Source: Muricea muricata
Taxonomy: Eukaryota > Cnidaria > Anthozoa > Malacalcyonacea > Plexauridae
Direction: 5' to 3'
Assembly: GCA_963855995.1 (NCBI GenBank)
Contig: OY979719.1
Location: 2,852,001 to 2,916,000 of the forward strand
Length of the DNA stretch: 64,000 bases
In this document: positions 48,100-62,200 of the stretch, one piece after another
Numbering within the stretch: position 1 is the first letter of the stretch
Layout of the letters: each line of letters begins with the position of its first letter
Program-made: the position numbers and the translations under genes
The notes under the pieces: generated by a model
The model's database searches: none
Told to the model about the DNA's origin: nothing
What the model saw: only the letters and a program-made list of their open reading frames with translations

Positions 48100-50653
48100 G
48101 TGGGTAGCCGCGCATGCGCAGCTAACCACTATGTTATAGCCTGAAAAGTGTCCGTATATATATACAAATGTCCACATCTTCGGCGAGCGTCGACTTGACG
48201 ACAATCTTTCGGGAAATGTCGTAAAGCACACGGAATTGCTGAAAAAACATTTCTTATTTACAAGGAGCGAGCGTGGAGACTTTTCGACAAATACCGTGGT
48301 GTTAAACTGAAGGTAAGTGCCATTTTGTCTTTGAAATAATGAGTTTTCTTATTCCAATCGCTGATTGTGTACTCTGATGGAATATTTTGATTTAATTTAA
48401 GAGCGTGCGAATAGAATCACACGGATCAAACTCTTATTTATGACCGTGCGAATAGAATCACACAGTTCTTGTTTAATATTGGTGTTATACGTGTACATTG
48501 AACTGTCCGCATGTCTCATCATATTCGTAAACAATCTGTACTTATTCAGTGCGAATCGTGCCTTCATTTGTCTTTAATTTGATATTGTTTTGTTTTTAGG
48601 CTAGCTGCTGCCCATCTGTATGTCAGTGTTGTTGGGAGCATTAGATCAATGCGATATCAAATCGACGAAAAGACCACAAAGATGAACTATCGATATATTT
48701 GACCTCAAACTTATTTGGTATTTTCATGCAGAATTATAAAATGTCCATTGGAACTAGAGATGCCAAACTGCAAGTGGCAAGTACTAAATAAGGGAAGCAC
48801 CATTGAACAGCTTGACAGTTGACACATTGATACAGGACAAAGGGAGGAAAATAACAAAAATTTCTGGCAACTAATATTTGTAAATATGCTTTAGAAATGA
48901 TGTAATTCAAATTACCTGATTCTCAGATTGATAAACGATGATAAGATATAACTATTAAACCTTGCAAACAAGCTAGCATCCATTCTGGATGAGTGATCTC
49001 GTACTGTTATCTCCAAACAATTAGTGGTGATACATGGGGATTCATACCAGCTCTTTGCTTTGTTTAAAGAGTTCACGACATTGTGTTTGCCAATAGCGAA
49101 TAACTGAATGGTGCAAACTAGCTGTGCATTAATACTGGAGCTGTGGTGTCATTCAAACCCGAAGATTTGACAACATCATGCCTGCTGTTGTTTCTTAAAT
49201 CCAAGTTATTAAATATGGAAGAACAAATTTACAAATTAAAGCTATTGTTCGACATCATATGTAATAAATAGTTTGCTTATATTAGAATAAACTAGTTAGT
49301 AGCTGATTAATTGAGCAATCTTCCATTCAGTGCCAGACACTTCATGAAATATTGGGGGGGGGGGCAAGTTCCAGGGGCCTCTTAAGATTTATATGTCTGT
49401 CCCATGGTAGAGGGATCTGGGGGCATGCTCCTACAGGAAAATTTTGAAAACTACCATCCTTGAAGCACTTTTTCTAGCATTTGGGAACGGTATTTTACAG
49501 AATTCCGAAGGCTGTGAAGTATGTGGAAGACATGATTTTTTCATGGATTATTCTCAATGGTAAATGAATGTGAAAATTTAAATAGAAAGAGGGACATAAA
49601 CTATTATTGAAATTTGTATCTTCCCCATACAACAATTGTCTTCAAGTCTCGAAAACCAAATCTGACTTCAAGACTAAGCCCTGATGCACAATCTCGTTAT
49701 ATTATATATCTAAATTGTACTGAATAATAAGTAATGATTCCACTTATTGAAATAAAAACTTTCTTGTGCTTCCACTTTTTAAAGTAAGCTTCAGTAAAAA
49801 TTATTGGGGGGTCTTGCACCCTCCTTCGCACCTCCCCCCTCCCTAGTGTCTGCCACTGCTTCCATTACCAATCAAAATTTAAAATTGGAAAACTTCTGAA
49901 AACTTACTGTTATTTCCATTAAATCCTGGCTTTATGTCTATATATACTTTGATGTGTACCACCATCCTGGAATTTTAGTTATATTTTTTCCTTCTCTATT
50001 TTCTTCAATTCTGTATACTTATGTTCAAAACTTTCTCTTTATTTTTGGTGTACCGGTACATATGTTGTCTGCATAGTATACTTGTACATTATGTTACTAA
50101 TTATGGTATTAATAAAATCTACTTTACTAGTTTAGCTTTGTGGAAACAGCCATGCAAATGTGCCAACTGCTTTGTCATAACTGTGTCCAATATATATGTT
50201 TACTAGTACACTTTTTTGGCAAGAGAGATTAAAACACTGGAAACGTATAATTAAGCATGACAATTTGTTGCAATTAACCATTGAAATGCTTATGGTACAC
50301 CAGTTTTGAACATTAAGTTGCAATGTAATCTAGGAATTAATTTCAGTTCGTATCAATAGTGGACTTTGTTACATAAACCCCCCAGAAGTCTACTTAGCGA
50401 GTGGTTTGAGCATAACCTGGAAAATTGTGACCACACTGACCACGGGTTTTTAACACTCACAATAGACCATTTTCGAGATATTGCCAGATAATATTGGAAA
50501 CAATGGAATCCTCAAAAAAGGTAAATTTTCAAGTGGGACAATCAGAATGGTAAAAAAATGCACTTGAAGTACATTTAGCGTCGAAAACTTCGAAATAACT
50601 AGCCTAGTGCACTGATCTTTTTGCGGCTACCCACATGTACGCTACGCGTACCT
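48100..50653. mobile_element. 2.55-kb TIR element inserted in the satellite
   Basis: GTGGGTAGCCGC begins at 48,100 and its exact complement GCGGCTACCCAC lies near the right end (about 50,622-50,633). The satellite is split at ATTTTT, present on both sides (48,094-48,099 and 50,654-50,659), and the uninterrupted sequence is seen in other monomers. Inside are an exon-like stretch ending at GTAAGT (about 48,311), a TTTTTAG acceptor (about 48,600) and direct repeats of GTGCGAATAGAATCACAC (48,404 and 48,445). No long frame, so a non-autonomous or decayed DNA transposon. The right TIR is about 20 bp internal to the break. Confidence 0.65.
49328..49858. mobile_element. hAT-like MITE nested in the 48.1-50.65 kb element
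   Basis: TIRs CAGTGCCAGACACTTCATG and CAGTGGCAGACACTAGGGAG (right complemented). A perfect 8-bp target duplication CTTCCATT sits at 49,320-49,327 and 49,859-49,866. Shares GGGGGG...CATGCTCC...GAAAATTTTGAAA sequence with the 42.36 kb element. Confidence 0.9.
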
Positions 50654-50940
50654 ATTTTTTAAAAAAGGGCGTTAATTATTGACTTTAGTGATTATTTTCT
50701 TCATTTTTACCCCAAAATGATTGCAAAGGACTTTAGCAGGATTTGAACCAGACCAATTGCTAATTCAGGCCAAAGCCTGTACCACTACATCACTCAATCA
50801 TGTTTGAAGAAAGGTGTTAATTATTGAGCTTAATGATTATTTCCTTTATTTTTACCCCAAAATGATTGCAAAGGACTTTAGCAGGAATTGAACCAGACCA
50901 ATTCCCAACTCCGGCCAAAGCCTGTACCACCACATCACTC
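50654..50940 (-). repeat. tRNA-like satellite, block II
   Basis: Two monomers continuing block I after the inserted element. They match 54,247 onward (AAAAAAGGGCGTTAATTATT). Truncated at 50,940 where the 21-bp minisatellite field begins. Confidence 0.85.
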
Positions 50941-50984
50941 TATGGAAAGCCATAGCTGTCTTAAGTGATAAAACGTCATTTCAT

Positions 50985-51500
50985 TAGGTGCTTTATACAT
51001 TATATACGGTGCTTTAAACATGACATGCGGTGCTTTGAGTATTATATGCGGTGCTTCAAACATTATATGCGGTGCTTTGAGCATTATATGCGGTGCTTTA
51101 AGCATTATATGCGGTGCTTTAATCATTATATGCGGTGCTTTAAACATTATATGCGGTGCTTTAAACATTATATGCGGTGCTTTAAACATTATATGCGGTG
51201 CTTTAAACATTATATGCGGTGCTTCGAGCATTATATGCGGTGCTTTAAACATTATATGCGGTGCTTCGAACATTATATGCGGTGCTTTGAACATTATATG
51301 CTGTGCTTTGAGCATTATACGCAGTGCTTTCATCATTATACGCAGGTATTTCATCATTATACGCGGTGCTTTCATCATTATATGCGGTGCTTTCATCATT
51401 ATACGCGGTGATTTCACCTTTGTACGCGGTGCTTTCATCATTATATGCGGTGCTTTCACCTTTATACGCAGTGCTTTGAACATTATACGCGGTGGTTCCA
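50985..51500. repeat. 21-bp minisatellite, about 24 units
   Basis: Unit GGTGCTTTAAACATTATATGC. Units before about 51,310 carry the TTTAAACATTATATGC type, later ones the TTTCATCATTATACGC type. Because 21 is a multiple of 3 and the unit lacks stops, long frames exist on both strands (7-residue repeats such as ICGALNI and MFKAPHI). No independent sign of coding. Confidence 0.9.
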
Positions 51501-51815
51501 GCGTCATTATACTCAGTGAGCCAGTACCTTTGGTCAGCGTTGTGGAATCTTACACAATTCTGCTATACGTCATGTCATCAAGAATATCTAAACACTCATC
51601 GAATATTCATAGGGCGATCACGTGTCATTTCCTGCTTGGAAATTTACAAGTTGAGCGCAGTTATAAAACGGTAAAATATATAAGACTTTTCTGGCGTTTT
51701 AAATCGAAAGTAAACCCAGGGGGTTTGAAATATGGAACAAATACTGCAATCTTTAAATTTGGGGACTTTGCGTGGCCGATTTGAAGCACAGCGAATAGAA
51801 CCGCAGGCAGTTTAA

Positions 51816-53290
51816 AATTTAATGGGAAAAAAATTGAAAAAAAATTTGGGAAAAAATTTTGAAAAAAGTTAGGGAAAAAAATTTGAAAAAAAATTCTGGA
51901 AAAAATTTTGACAAAAAACTTTGACAAAAAATTCTGAAAAAAAAATTTGGGAAAAAATCTTGCAAAAAAATTCTGGAAAAAATTTTGAAAAAAAAATTGG
52001 GAAATCATGAATAATTCATGAATAATTCAAGAATTTTTCAGGAAAAAATCTTGAAAAAAATTCCGGAAAAAATTTTGAAAAAGAAATTGGGAAAAAATTT
52101 TTTTGTCAAAACTTTTTCCTAATTTTTTTTCAAATTTTTCTCCCAAATTTTTTTTCAGAATTTTTTCCCAAATTTTTTTTTCAAATTTTTTTTCCCAAAC
52201 TTTTTTTCAAAATTTTTTCCCAAATTTTTTTAGAATTCTTTTTCCAAATTTTTTTTTCAGAATTTTTTTCCAAATTTTTTTTCGAAATTTTTTCCCAAAT
52301 TTTTTTGGGAAATTTTAAAAAAAATTTGGGAAAAAAATTTTGAAAAAAAAATTTGGGAAAAAATTCTGAAAAAAATTTGGGAAATCATGAATAATTCATG
52401 AATAATTCATGAAATTCATGAATAATTCATGAATGATTCATGAATAATTCATGAATTTTCCAGGAAAAAATCTTGAAAAAAATTCAGGAAAAAATTTTGA
52501 AAAAGAAATTGGGAAAAAAAAATTTTGTTAAAACTTTTTCCTAATTTTTTTCAAGATTTTTTCCTGAAAAATTCATGAATTATTCATGATCATGAATTAT
52601 TCATGATTTTCATGAATTATTCATGATTATTCATGAATTATTCATGAATTTCCCAAATTTTTTTTCAAAATTCTTTCCAGAATTTTTTTTCAAGATTTTT
52701 TCCCAAATTTTTTTCGGAATTTTTTGTCAAAGTTTTTTGTCAAATTTTTTTCCCAAACTTTTTTCAAAATTTTTTCCCAAATTTTTTATTCAAAATTTTC
52801 CCCAATATTTTTCATGAATTATCATGAATTATTCATGAAATATTCATGAATTATTCATGAATTTCCCAAATTTTTTTTTCAAAATTTTTTCCAGAATTTT
52901 TTTTCAAGATTTTTTCCCAAATTTTTTTCAGAATTTTTTGTCAAAATTTTTTCCCGAATTTTTTTTCAAATTTTTTTCCCAAAATTTTTTCCCAAATTTT
53001 TTGTTCAAAATTTTTCCCAATATTTTTGTCAATTTTTTTTTCAGAATTTTTTCCCAAATTTTTTTTTTAGAATTTTTTCCCACATTTTTTTTCAAAATTT
53101 TTTCCCAAATTTTTTTGTTCAAAATTTTCCCCAATATTTTTCATGAATTATCATGAATTATTCATGATATTCATGAATTATTCATGAATTTCCCAAATTT
53201 TTTTTCAAAATTTTTTCCAGAATTTTTTTTCAAGATTTTTTCCCAAATTTTTTTCAGAATTTTTTGCCAAAATTTTTTTTTAGAATTTTT
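51816..53290. repeat. Purine/pyrimidine strand-switching repeat field
   Basis: 51,816-52,100 and about 52,313-52,520 are runs of GGGAAAAAATTTTGAAAAA type; 52,100-52,312 and 52,525-53,290 are the complement type (TTTTTTCCCAAATTTT). Switch points carry CATGAATAATTCATGAA palindrome clusters. The frames of F/N/P/K repeats are artefacts. Confidence 0.85.
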
Positions 53291-53295
53291 TCCCA

Positions 53296-56200
53296 ATGAT
53301 TGCAAAGGACTTTAGAAGGATTTGAACCAGACCAATTGCTAAATCAGGCCAAAGTCTGTACCACTGCATTACTCAATCTTGTTTGCAAAAAGGTGTTAAT
53401 TATTGACTTTAATAATTATTTCCTTTATTTTTACCCAAAAATGTTTGCAAAGGATCTTAGCAGCATTTGAACCAGACCAATTGCTAATTCAGGCCAAAGC
53501 CTGCAACACTGCACCACTCAATCATTTTTTAAAAAAGGATGTTAATTATTGACTTTAATGATTATTTTCTTCATTTTTACCCCAAAATGATTAAAAAGGA
53601 CTTTAGCAGGATATGAACCAGACCAATTGCCAACTCTGGCCAAAGCCTGTACCACCACATCACTCCATCATGTTTGGAAATAGGTGTTAATTGTTGACTT
53701 TAATCATTAGTTCCTTTATTTTTACCTCAAAATGTTTGCAAAGGACTTGAGGAGGATTTGAACCGATTACTAATATAAGCCAAAGTCTGTACCACTGCAT
53801 CACTCAAACATGTTCAAAATAGGATCCTAATTATTGACTTCAATCATTTTTCCCTTTATTTTTACCCCAAAATGATTGCAAAGGACTTTAGCAGGATTTG
53901 AACCAGACCAATTGCTAAATCAGGCCAAAGCCTGTACCACTGCATTACTCGATCTTATTTGCAAAAAGGTGTTAATTATTGACTTTAATAATTATTTCCT
54001 TTATTTTTACCCCAAAATGATTGCAAAGGACTTTAGAAAGATTTGAACCAGACCAATTGCTAAATCAAACTAAAGCCAGTACCACTGCATCACTCAATCT
54101 TGTTTGAAATAGGATGTTAATTATTGACTTTAATAATTATTTCCTTCATCATTACCCAAAAATGTTAACAAAGGACTTTAGCAGCATTTAAACCAGACCA
54201 ATCGCTAATTGCATCAAGCCAAAGCCTGTAACACTGCACCACTCAATCATTTTTTAAAAAAGGGCGTTAATTATTGACTTTAGTGATTATTTTCTTCATT
54301 TTTACCCCAAAATGATTGCAAAGGACTTTAGCAGGATTTGAACCAGACCAATTGCTAATTCAGGCCAAAGCCTGTACCACTACATCACTCAATCATGTTT
54401 GAAAAAAGGTGTTAATTATTGACTTTAATAATTGTTTCCTGTATTTTTACCCCAAAATGACTGCAAAGGGCTTTAGCAGGATTTGAACCACACCATTTGC
54501 TAATGATGGCCAAAGCCTGTACCATTACATCACTCAATCATGTTTGCAAACAGGTGTTAATTATTGACTTTAATAATTGTTTCCTTTATTTTTACTCCAA
54601 AATGATTGCAAAGCGCGTTAGCAGGATTTGAACCAGACGAATTCTTAACTCTGGCCAAAGCCTGTAACTCCACATCACTCCATCATGTTTCGTAATAGGT
54701 GTTAATTATTGACTTTAATCATTAGTTCCTTTATTTTTACCTCAAAATGTTTGCAAAGGACTTGAGGAGGATTTGAACCAGACCAATTGCTACTTCAAGC
54801 CGAAGTCTGTACCACTGCATTACTCAATCGTGTTTGAAACAGGATGCTAATTATTGACTTAAACCATTATTTCCTTTATTTTTACCCCAAAATGATTGCA
54901 AAGGACTTTAGAAGGATTTGAACCATACCAATTGCAAAATCAGGCCAAAGCCTGTACCACCACATCACTCAATCTAGTTTGAAATAGGTTGTTAATTATT
55001 GACTTTAATAACTATTTCCTTTATTTTTACCCCAAAATGTTTGCAAAGGACTTTAGCAGCATTTGAACCGGATTAATTGCTAATTGCATGAAGCCAAAGC
55101 CTGTAACACTACATCACTCAGTCATGTTTAAAAAAAGGATGTTGATTATTGACTTAATAATTGTTTCCTTTATTTTTACCCCAAAATGATTGCAAAGGGC
55201 TTTAGCAGGATTTGAACCACACCAATTGCTAACTCTGCCCAAAGCATGTACCACCACATCACTCCATCATGTTTGGTAAAAGGTGTTAATTATTGACTTT
55301 AATCATTAGTTTCTTCATTTTTACCTCAAAATGTGCGCAAAAGACTTTGGGAGGATTTGAACCAGACCAATTGCTAAATCAAGCCAAAGCCTGTACCACT
55401 GCATTACTCAATCTTGTTCGCAAAAAGGTGTTAATTATTGACTTTAATGATTATTTCCTTTATTTTTACCCAAAAATGATTGCAAAGGACTTTAGAAGGA
55501 TTTGAACCAGACCAATTGCTAAATCAGGCCAAAGTCTGTACCACTGCATTACTCAATCTTGTTTGCAAAAAGGTGTTAATTATTGACTTTAATAATTATT
55601 TCCGTTATTTTTACCCAAAAATGTTTGCAAAGGATCTTAGCAGCATTTGAACCAGACCAATTGCTAATTCAGGCCAAAGCCTGCAACACTGCACCACTCA
55701 ATCATTTTTTAAAAAATGATGTTAATTATTGACTTTAATGATTATTTTCTTCATTTTTACCCCAAAATGATTAAAAAGGACTTTAGCAGGATATGAACCA
55801 GACCAATTGCCAACTCTGGCCAAAGCCTGTACCACCACATCACTCCATCATGTTTGGAAATAGGTGTTAATTGTTGACTTTAATCATTAGTTCCTTTATT
55901 TTTACCTCAAAATGTTTGCAAAGGACTTGAGGAGGATTTGAACCGATTACTAATATAAGCCAAAGTCTGTACCACTGCATCACTCAAACATGTTTAAAAT
56001 AGGATCCTAATTATTGACTTCAATCATTTTTCCCTTTATTTTTACCCCAAAATGATTGCAAAGGACTTTAGCAGGATTTGAACCAGACCAATTGCTAAAT
56101 CAGGCCAAAGCCTGTACCACTGCATTACTCGATCTTATTTGCAAAAAGGTGTTAATTATTGACTTTAATAATTATTTCCTTTATTTTTACCCCAAAATGA

Positions 56201-59200
56201 TTGCAAAGGACTTTAGAAAGATTTGAACCAGACCAATTGCTAAATCAAACTAAAGCCAGTACCACTGCATCACTCAATCTTGTTTGAAATAGGATGTTAA
56301 TTATTGACTTTAATAATTATTTCCTTCATCATTACCCAAAAATGTTAACAAAGGACTTTAGCAGCATTTAAACCAGACCAATCGCTAATTGCATCAAGCC
56401 AAAGCCTGTAACACTGCACCACTCAATCATTTTTTAAAAAAGGGCGTTAATTATTGACTTTAGTGATTATTTTCTTCATTTTTACCCCAAAATGATTGCA
56501 AAGGACTTTAGCAGGATTTGAACCAGACCAATTGCCAATTCAGGCCAAAGCCTGTACCACTACATCACTCAATCATGTTTGAAAAAAGGTGTTAATTATT
56601 GACTTTAATAATTGTTTCCTGTATTTTTACCCCAAAATGACTGCAAAGGGCTTTAGCAGGATTTGAACCACACCAATTGCTAACGATGGCCAAAGCCTGT
56701 ACCATTACATCACTCAATCATGTTTGCAGAAAGGTGTTAATTATTGACTTTAATAATTGTTTCCTTTATTTTTACTCCAAAATGATTGCAAAAGGCTTTA
56801 GCAGGATTTGAACCAGACCAATTCCTAACTCTGGCCAAAGCCTGTACCACCACATCACTCCATCATGTTTGGAAATAGGTGTTAATTGTTGACTTTAATC
56901 ATTAGTTCCTTTATTTTTACCTCAAAGTTTTTGCAAAGGACATGAGGAGGATTTGAACCAGACCAATTGCTAATTTAAGCCAAAGTCTGTACCACTGCAT
57001 CACTCAAACATGTTTAAAATAGGATCCTAATTATTGACTTTAATCATTTTCCACTTTATTTTTACTCCAACATGATTGCAAAGGACTTTAGCAGGATTTG
57101 AACCAGACCAATTGCTAAATCAGGCCACAGCCTGTACCACTACATCACTCAATCATGTTTGCAAAAAGGTGTTAATTATTGACTTTAATAATTGTTTCCT
57201 TTATTTTTACTCCAAAATGATTGCAAAGGGCTTTAGCAGGATTTGAACCAGACCAATTGCTAATTCAGGCCAGAACCAGACTTTAATGATTATTTTCTTT
57301 ATTATTACCCCAAAATGATTGCCAAGGACTTTAGCAGGACTTGAACCAGACCAATTGCCAATTCAGGCCAAAGCCTGTACCACTACATCACTCAATCATG
57401 TTTGAAGAAAGGGGTTAATTATTGAGCTTAATAATTATTTCCTTTATTTTTACCCCAAAATGTTTGCAAAGCGCGTTAGCAGGATTTGAACCAGACGAAT
57501 TCTTAACTCTGGCCAAAGCCTGTAACACCACATCACTCCATCATGTTTTGTAATAGGTGTTAATTATTGACTTTAATCATTAGTTCCTTTATTTTTACCT
57601 CAAAATGTTTGCAAAGGACTTGAGGAGGATTTGAACCAGACCAATTGCTAATTCAAGCCGAAGTCTGTACTACTGCATTACTCAATCGTGTTTGAAACAG
57701 GATGCTAATTATTGACTTTAACCATTATGTCCTTTATTTTTACCCCAAAATGATTGCAAAGGACTTTAGAAGGATTTGAACCATACCAATTGCAAAATCA
57801 GGCCAAAGCCTGTACCACCACATCACTCAATCTAGTTTGAAATAGGATGTTAATTATTGACTTTAATAACTATTTCCTTTATTTTTACCCCAAAATGTTT
57901 GCAAAGGACTTTAGCAGCATTTGAACCGGATTAATTGCTAATTGCATGAAGCCAAAGCCTGTAACACTAAATCACTCAGTCATGTTTAAAAAAAGGATGT
58001 TGATTATTGACTTAATAATTGTTTCCTTTATTTTTACCCCAAAATGTTTGCAAAGGATCTTAGCAGCATTTGAACCAGACCAATTGCTAATTCAGGCCAA
58101 AGCCTGTAACACTGCACCACTCAATCATTTTTTAAAAAAGGATGTTAATTATTGACTTTAATGATTATTTCCTTTATTTTTACCCAAAAATGATTGCAAA
58201 GGACTTTAGAAGGATTTGAACCAGACCAATTGCTAAATCAGGCCAAAGTCTGTACCACTGCATTACTCAATCTTGTTTGCAAAAAGGTGTTAATTATTGA
58301 CTTTAATAATTATTTCCTTTATTTTTACCCAAAAATGTTTGCAAAGGATCTTAGCAGCATTTGAACCAGACCAATTGCTAATTCAGGCCAAAGCCTGCAA
58401 CACTGCACCACTCAATCATTTTTTAAAAAAGGATGTTAATTATTGACTTTAATGATTATTTTCTTCATTTTTACCCCAAAATGATTAAAAAGGACTTTAG
58501 CAGGATATGAACCAGACCAATTGCCAACTCTGGCCAAAGCCTGTACCACCACATCACTCCATCATGTTTGGAAATAGGTGTTAATTGTTGACTTTAATCA
58601 TTAGTTCCTTTATTTTTACCTCAAAATGTTTGCAAAGGACTTGAGGAGGATTTGAACCGATTACTAATATAAGCCAAAGTCTGTACCACTGCATCACTCA
58701 AACATGTTTAAAATAGGATCCTAATTATTGACTTCAATCATTTTTCCCTTTATTTTTACCCCAAAATGATTGCAAAGGACTTTAGCAGGATTTGAACCAG
58801 ACCAATTGCTAAATCAGGCCAAAGCCTGTACCACTGCATTACTCGATCTTATTTGCAAAAAGGTGTTAATTATTGACTTTAATAATTATTTCCTTTATTT
58901 TTACCCCAAAATGATTGCAAAGGACTTTAGAAAGATTTGAACCAGACCAATTGCTAAATCAAACTAAAGCCAGTACCACTGCATCACTCAATCTTGTTTG
59001 AAATAGGATGTTAATTATTGACTTTAATAATTATTTCCTTCATCATTACCCAAAAATGTTAACAAAGGACTTTAGCAGCATTTAAACCAGACCAATCGCT
59101 AATTGCATCAAGCCAAAGCCTGTAACACTGCACCACTCAATCATTTTTTAAAAAAGGGCGTTAATTATTGACTTTAGTGATTATTTTCTTCATTTTTACC

Positions 59201-62200
59201 CCAAAATGATTGCAAAGGACTTTAGCAGGATTTGAACCAGACCAATTGCTAATTCAGGCCAAAGCCTGTACCACTACATCACTCAATCATGTTTGAAAAA
59301 AGGTGTTAATTATTGACTTTAATAATTGTTTCCTGTATTTTTACCCCAAAATGACTGCAAAGGGCTTTAGCAGGATTTGAACCACACCATTTGCTAATGA
59401 TGGCCAAAGCCTGTACCATTACATCACTCAATCATGTTTGCAAACAGGTGTTAATTATTGACTTTAATAATTGTTTCCTTTATTTTTACTCCAAAATGAT
59501 TGCAAAGCGCGTTAGCAGGATTTGAACCAGACGAATTCTTAACTCTGGCCAAAGCCTGTAACTCCACATCACTCCATCATGTTTCGTAATAGGTGTTAAT
59601 TATTGACTTTAATCATTAGTTCCTTTATTTTTACCTCAAAATGTTTGCAAAGGACTTGAGGAGGATTTGAACCAGACCAATTGCTACTTCAAGCCGAAGT
59701 CTGTACCACTGCATTACTCAATCGTGTTTGAAACAGGATGCTAATTATTGACTTAAACCATTATTTCCTTTATTTTTACCCCAAAATGATTGCAAAGGAC
59801 TTTAGAAGGATTTGAACCATACCAATTGCAAAATCAGGCCAAAGCCTGTACCACCACATCACTCAATCTAGTTTGAAATAGGTTGTTAATTATTGACTTT
59901 AATAACTATTTCCTTTATTTTTACCCCAAAATGTTTGCAAAGGACTTTAGCAGCATTTGAACCGGATTAATTGCTAATTGCATGAAGCCAAAGCCTGTAA
60001 CACTACATCACTCAGTCATGTTTAAAAAAAGGATGTTGATTATTGACTTAATAATTGTTTCCTTTATTTTTACCCCAAAATGATTGCAAAGGGCTTTAGC
60101 AGGATTTGAACCACACCAATTGCTAACTCTGCCCAAAGCATGTACCACCACATCACTCCATCATGTTTGGTAAAAGGTGTTAATTATTGACTTTAATCAT
60201 TAGTTTCTTCATTTTTACCTCAAAATGTGCGCAAAAGACTTTGGGAGGATTTGAACCAGACCAATTGCTAAATCAAGCCAAAGCCTGTACCACTGCATTA
60301 CTCAATCTTGTTCGCAAAAAGGTGTTAATTATTGACTTTAATGATTATTTCCTTTATTTTTACCCAAAAATGATTGCAAAGGACTTTAGAAGGATTTGAA
60401 CCAGACCAATTGCTAAATCAGGCCAAAGTCTGTACCACTGCATTACTCAATCTTGTTTGCAAAAAGGTGTTAATTATTGACTTTAATAATTATTTCCGTT
60501 ATTTTTACCCAAAAATGTTTGCAAAGGATCTTAGCAGCATTTGAACCAGACCAATTGCTAATTCAGGCCAAAGCCTGCAACACTGCACCACTCAATCATT
60601 TTTTAAAAAATGATGTTAATTATTGACTTTAATGATTATTTTCTTCATTTTTACCCCAAAATGATTAAAAAGGACTTTAGCAGGATATGAACCAGACCAA
60701 TTGCCAACTCTGGCCAAAGCCTGTACCACCACATCACTCCATCATGTTTGGAAATAGGTGTTAATTGTTGACTTTAATCATTAGTTCCTTTATTTTTACC
60801 TCAAAATGTTTGCAAAGGACTTGAGGAGGATTTGAACCGATTACTAATATAAGCCAAAGTCTGTACCACTGCATCACTCAAACATGTTTAAAATAGGATC
60901 CTAATTATTGACTTCAATCATTTTTCCCTTTATTTTTACCCCAAAATGATTGCAAAGGACTTTAGCAGGATTTGAACCAGACCAATTGCTAAATCAGGCC
61001 AAAGCCTGTACCACTGCATTACTCGATCTTATTTGCAAAAAGGTGTTAATTATTGACTTTAATAATTATTTCCTTTATTTTTACCCCAAAATGATTGCAA
61101 AGGACTTTAGAAAGATTTGAACCAGACCAATTGCTAAATCAAACTAAAGCCAGTACCACTGCATCACTCAATCTTGTTTGAAATAGGATGTTAATTATTG
61201 ACTTTAATAATTATTTCCTTCATCATTACCCAAAAATGTTAACAAAGGACTTTAGCAGCATTTAAACCAGACCAATCGCTAATTGCATCAAGCCAAAGCC
61301 TGTAACACTGCACCACTCAATCATTTTTTAAAAAAGGGCGTTAATTATTGACTTTAGTGATTATTTTCTTCATTTTTACCCCAAAATGATTGCAAAGGAC
61401 TTTAGCAGGATTTGAACCAGACCAATTGCCAATTCAGGCCAAAGCCTGTACCACTACATCACTCAATCATGTTTGAAAAAAGGTGTTAATTATTGACTTT
61501 AATAATTGTTTCCTGTATTTTTACCCCAAAATGACTGCAAAGGGCTTTAGCAGGATTTGAACCACACCAATTGCTAACGATGGCCAAAGCCTGTACCATT
61601 ACATCACTCAATCATGTTTGCAGAAAGGTGTTAATTATTGACTTTAATAATTGTTTCCTTTATTTTTACTCCAAAATGATTGCAAAAGGCTTTAGCAGGA
61701 TTTGAACCAGACCAATTCCTAACTCTGGCCAAAGCCTGTACCACCACATCACTCCATCATGTTTGGAAATAGGTGTTAATTGTTGACTTTAATCATTAGT
61801 TCCTTTATTTTTACCTCAAAGTTTTTGCAAAGGACATGAGGAGGATTTGAACCAGACCAATTGCTAATTTAAGCCAAAGTCTGTACCACTGCATCACTCA
61901 AACATGTTTAAAATAGGATCCTAATTATTGACTTTAATCATTTTCCACTTTATTTTTACTCCAACATGATTGCAAAGGACTTTAGCAGGATTTGAACCAG
62001 ACCAATTGCTAAATCAGGCCACAGCCTGTACCACTACATCACTCAATCATGTTTGCAAAAAGGTGTTAATTATTGACTTTAATAATTGTTTCCTTTATTT
62101 TTACTCCAAAATGATTGCAAAGGGCTTTAGCAGGATTTGAACCAGACCAATTGCTAATTCAGGCCAGAACCAGACTTTAATGATTATTTTCTTTATTATT

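Noticed and set aside
51020-51784. 254-residue plus-strand frame and 190-residue minus-strand frame
   Set aside because: Both are produced by a stop-free 21-bp tandem repeat; no splice, start context or homology supports coding.
51661-53156. F/N/P- and K/N/G-rich frames (NFFPNFFQNFF type)
   Set aside because: Low-complexity translation of A/T runs, present on both strands.
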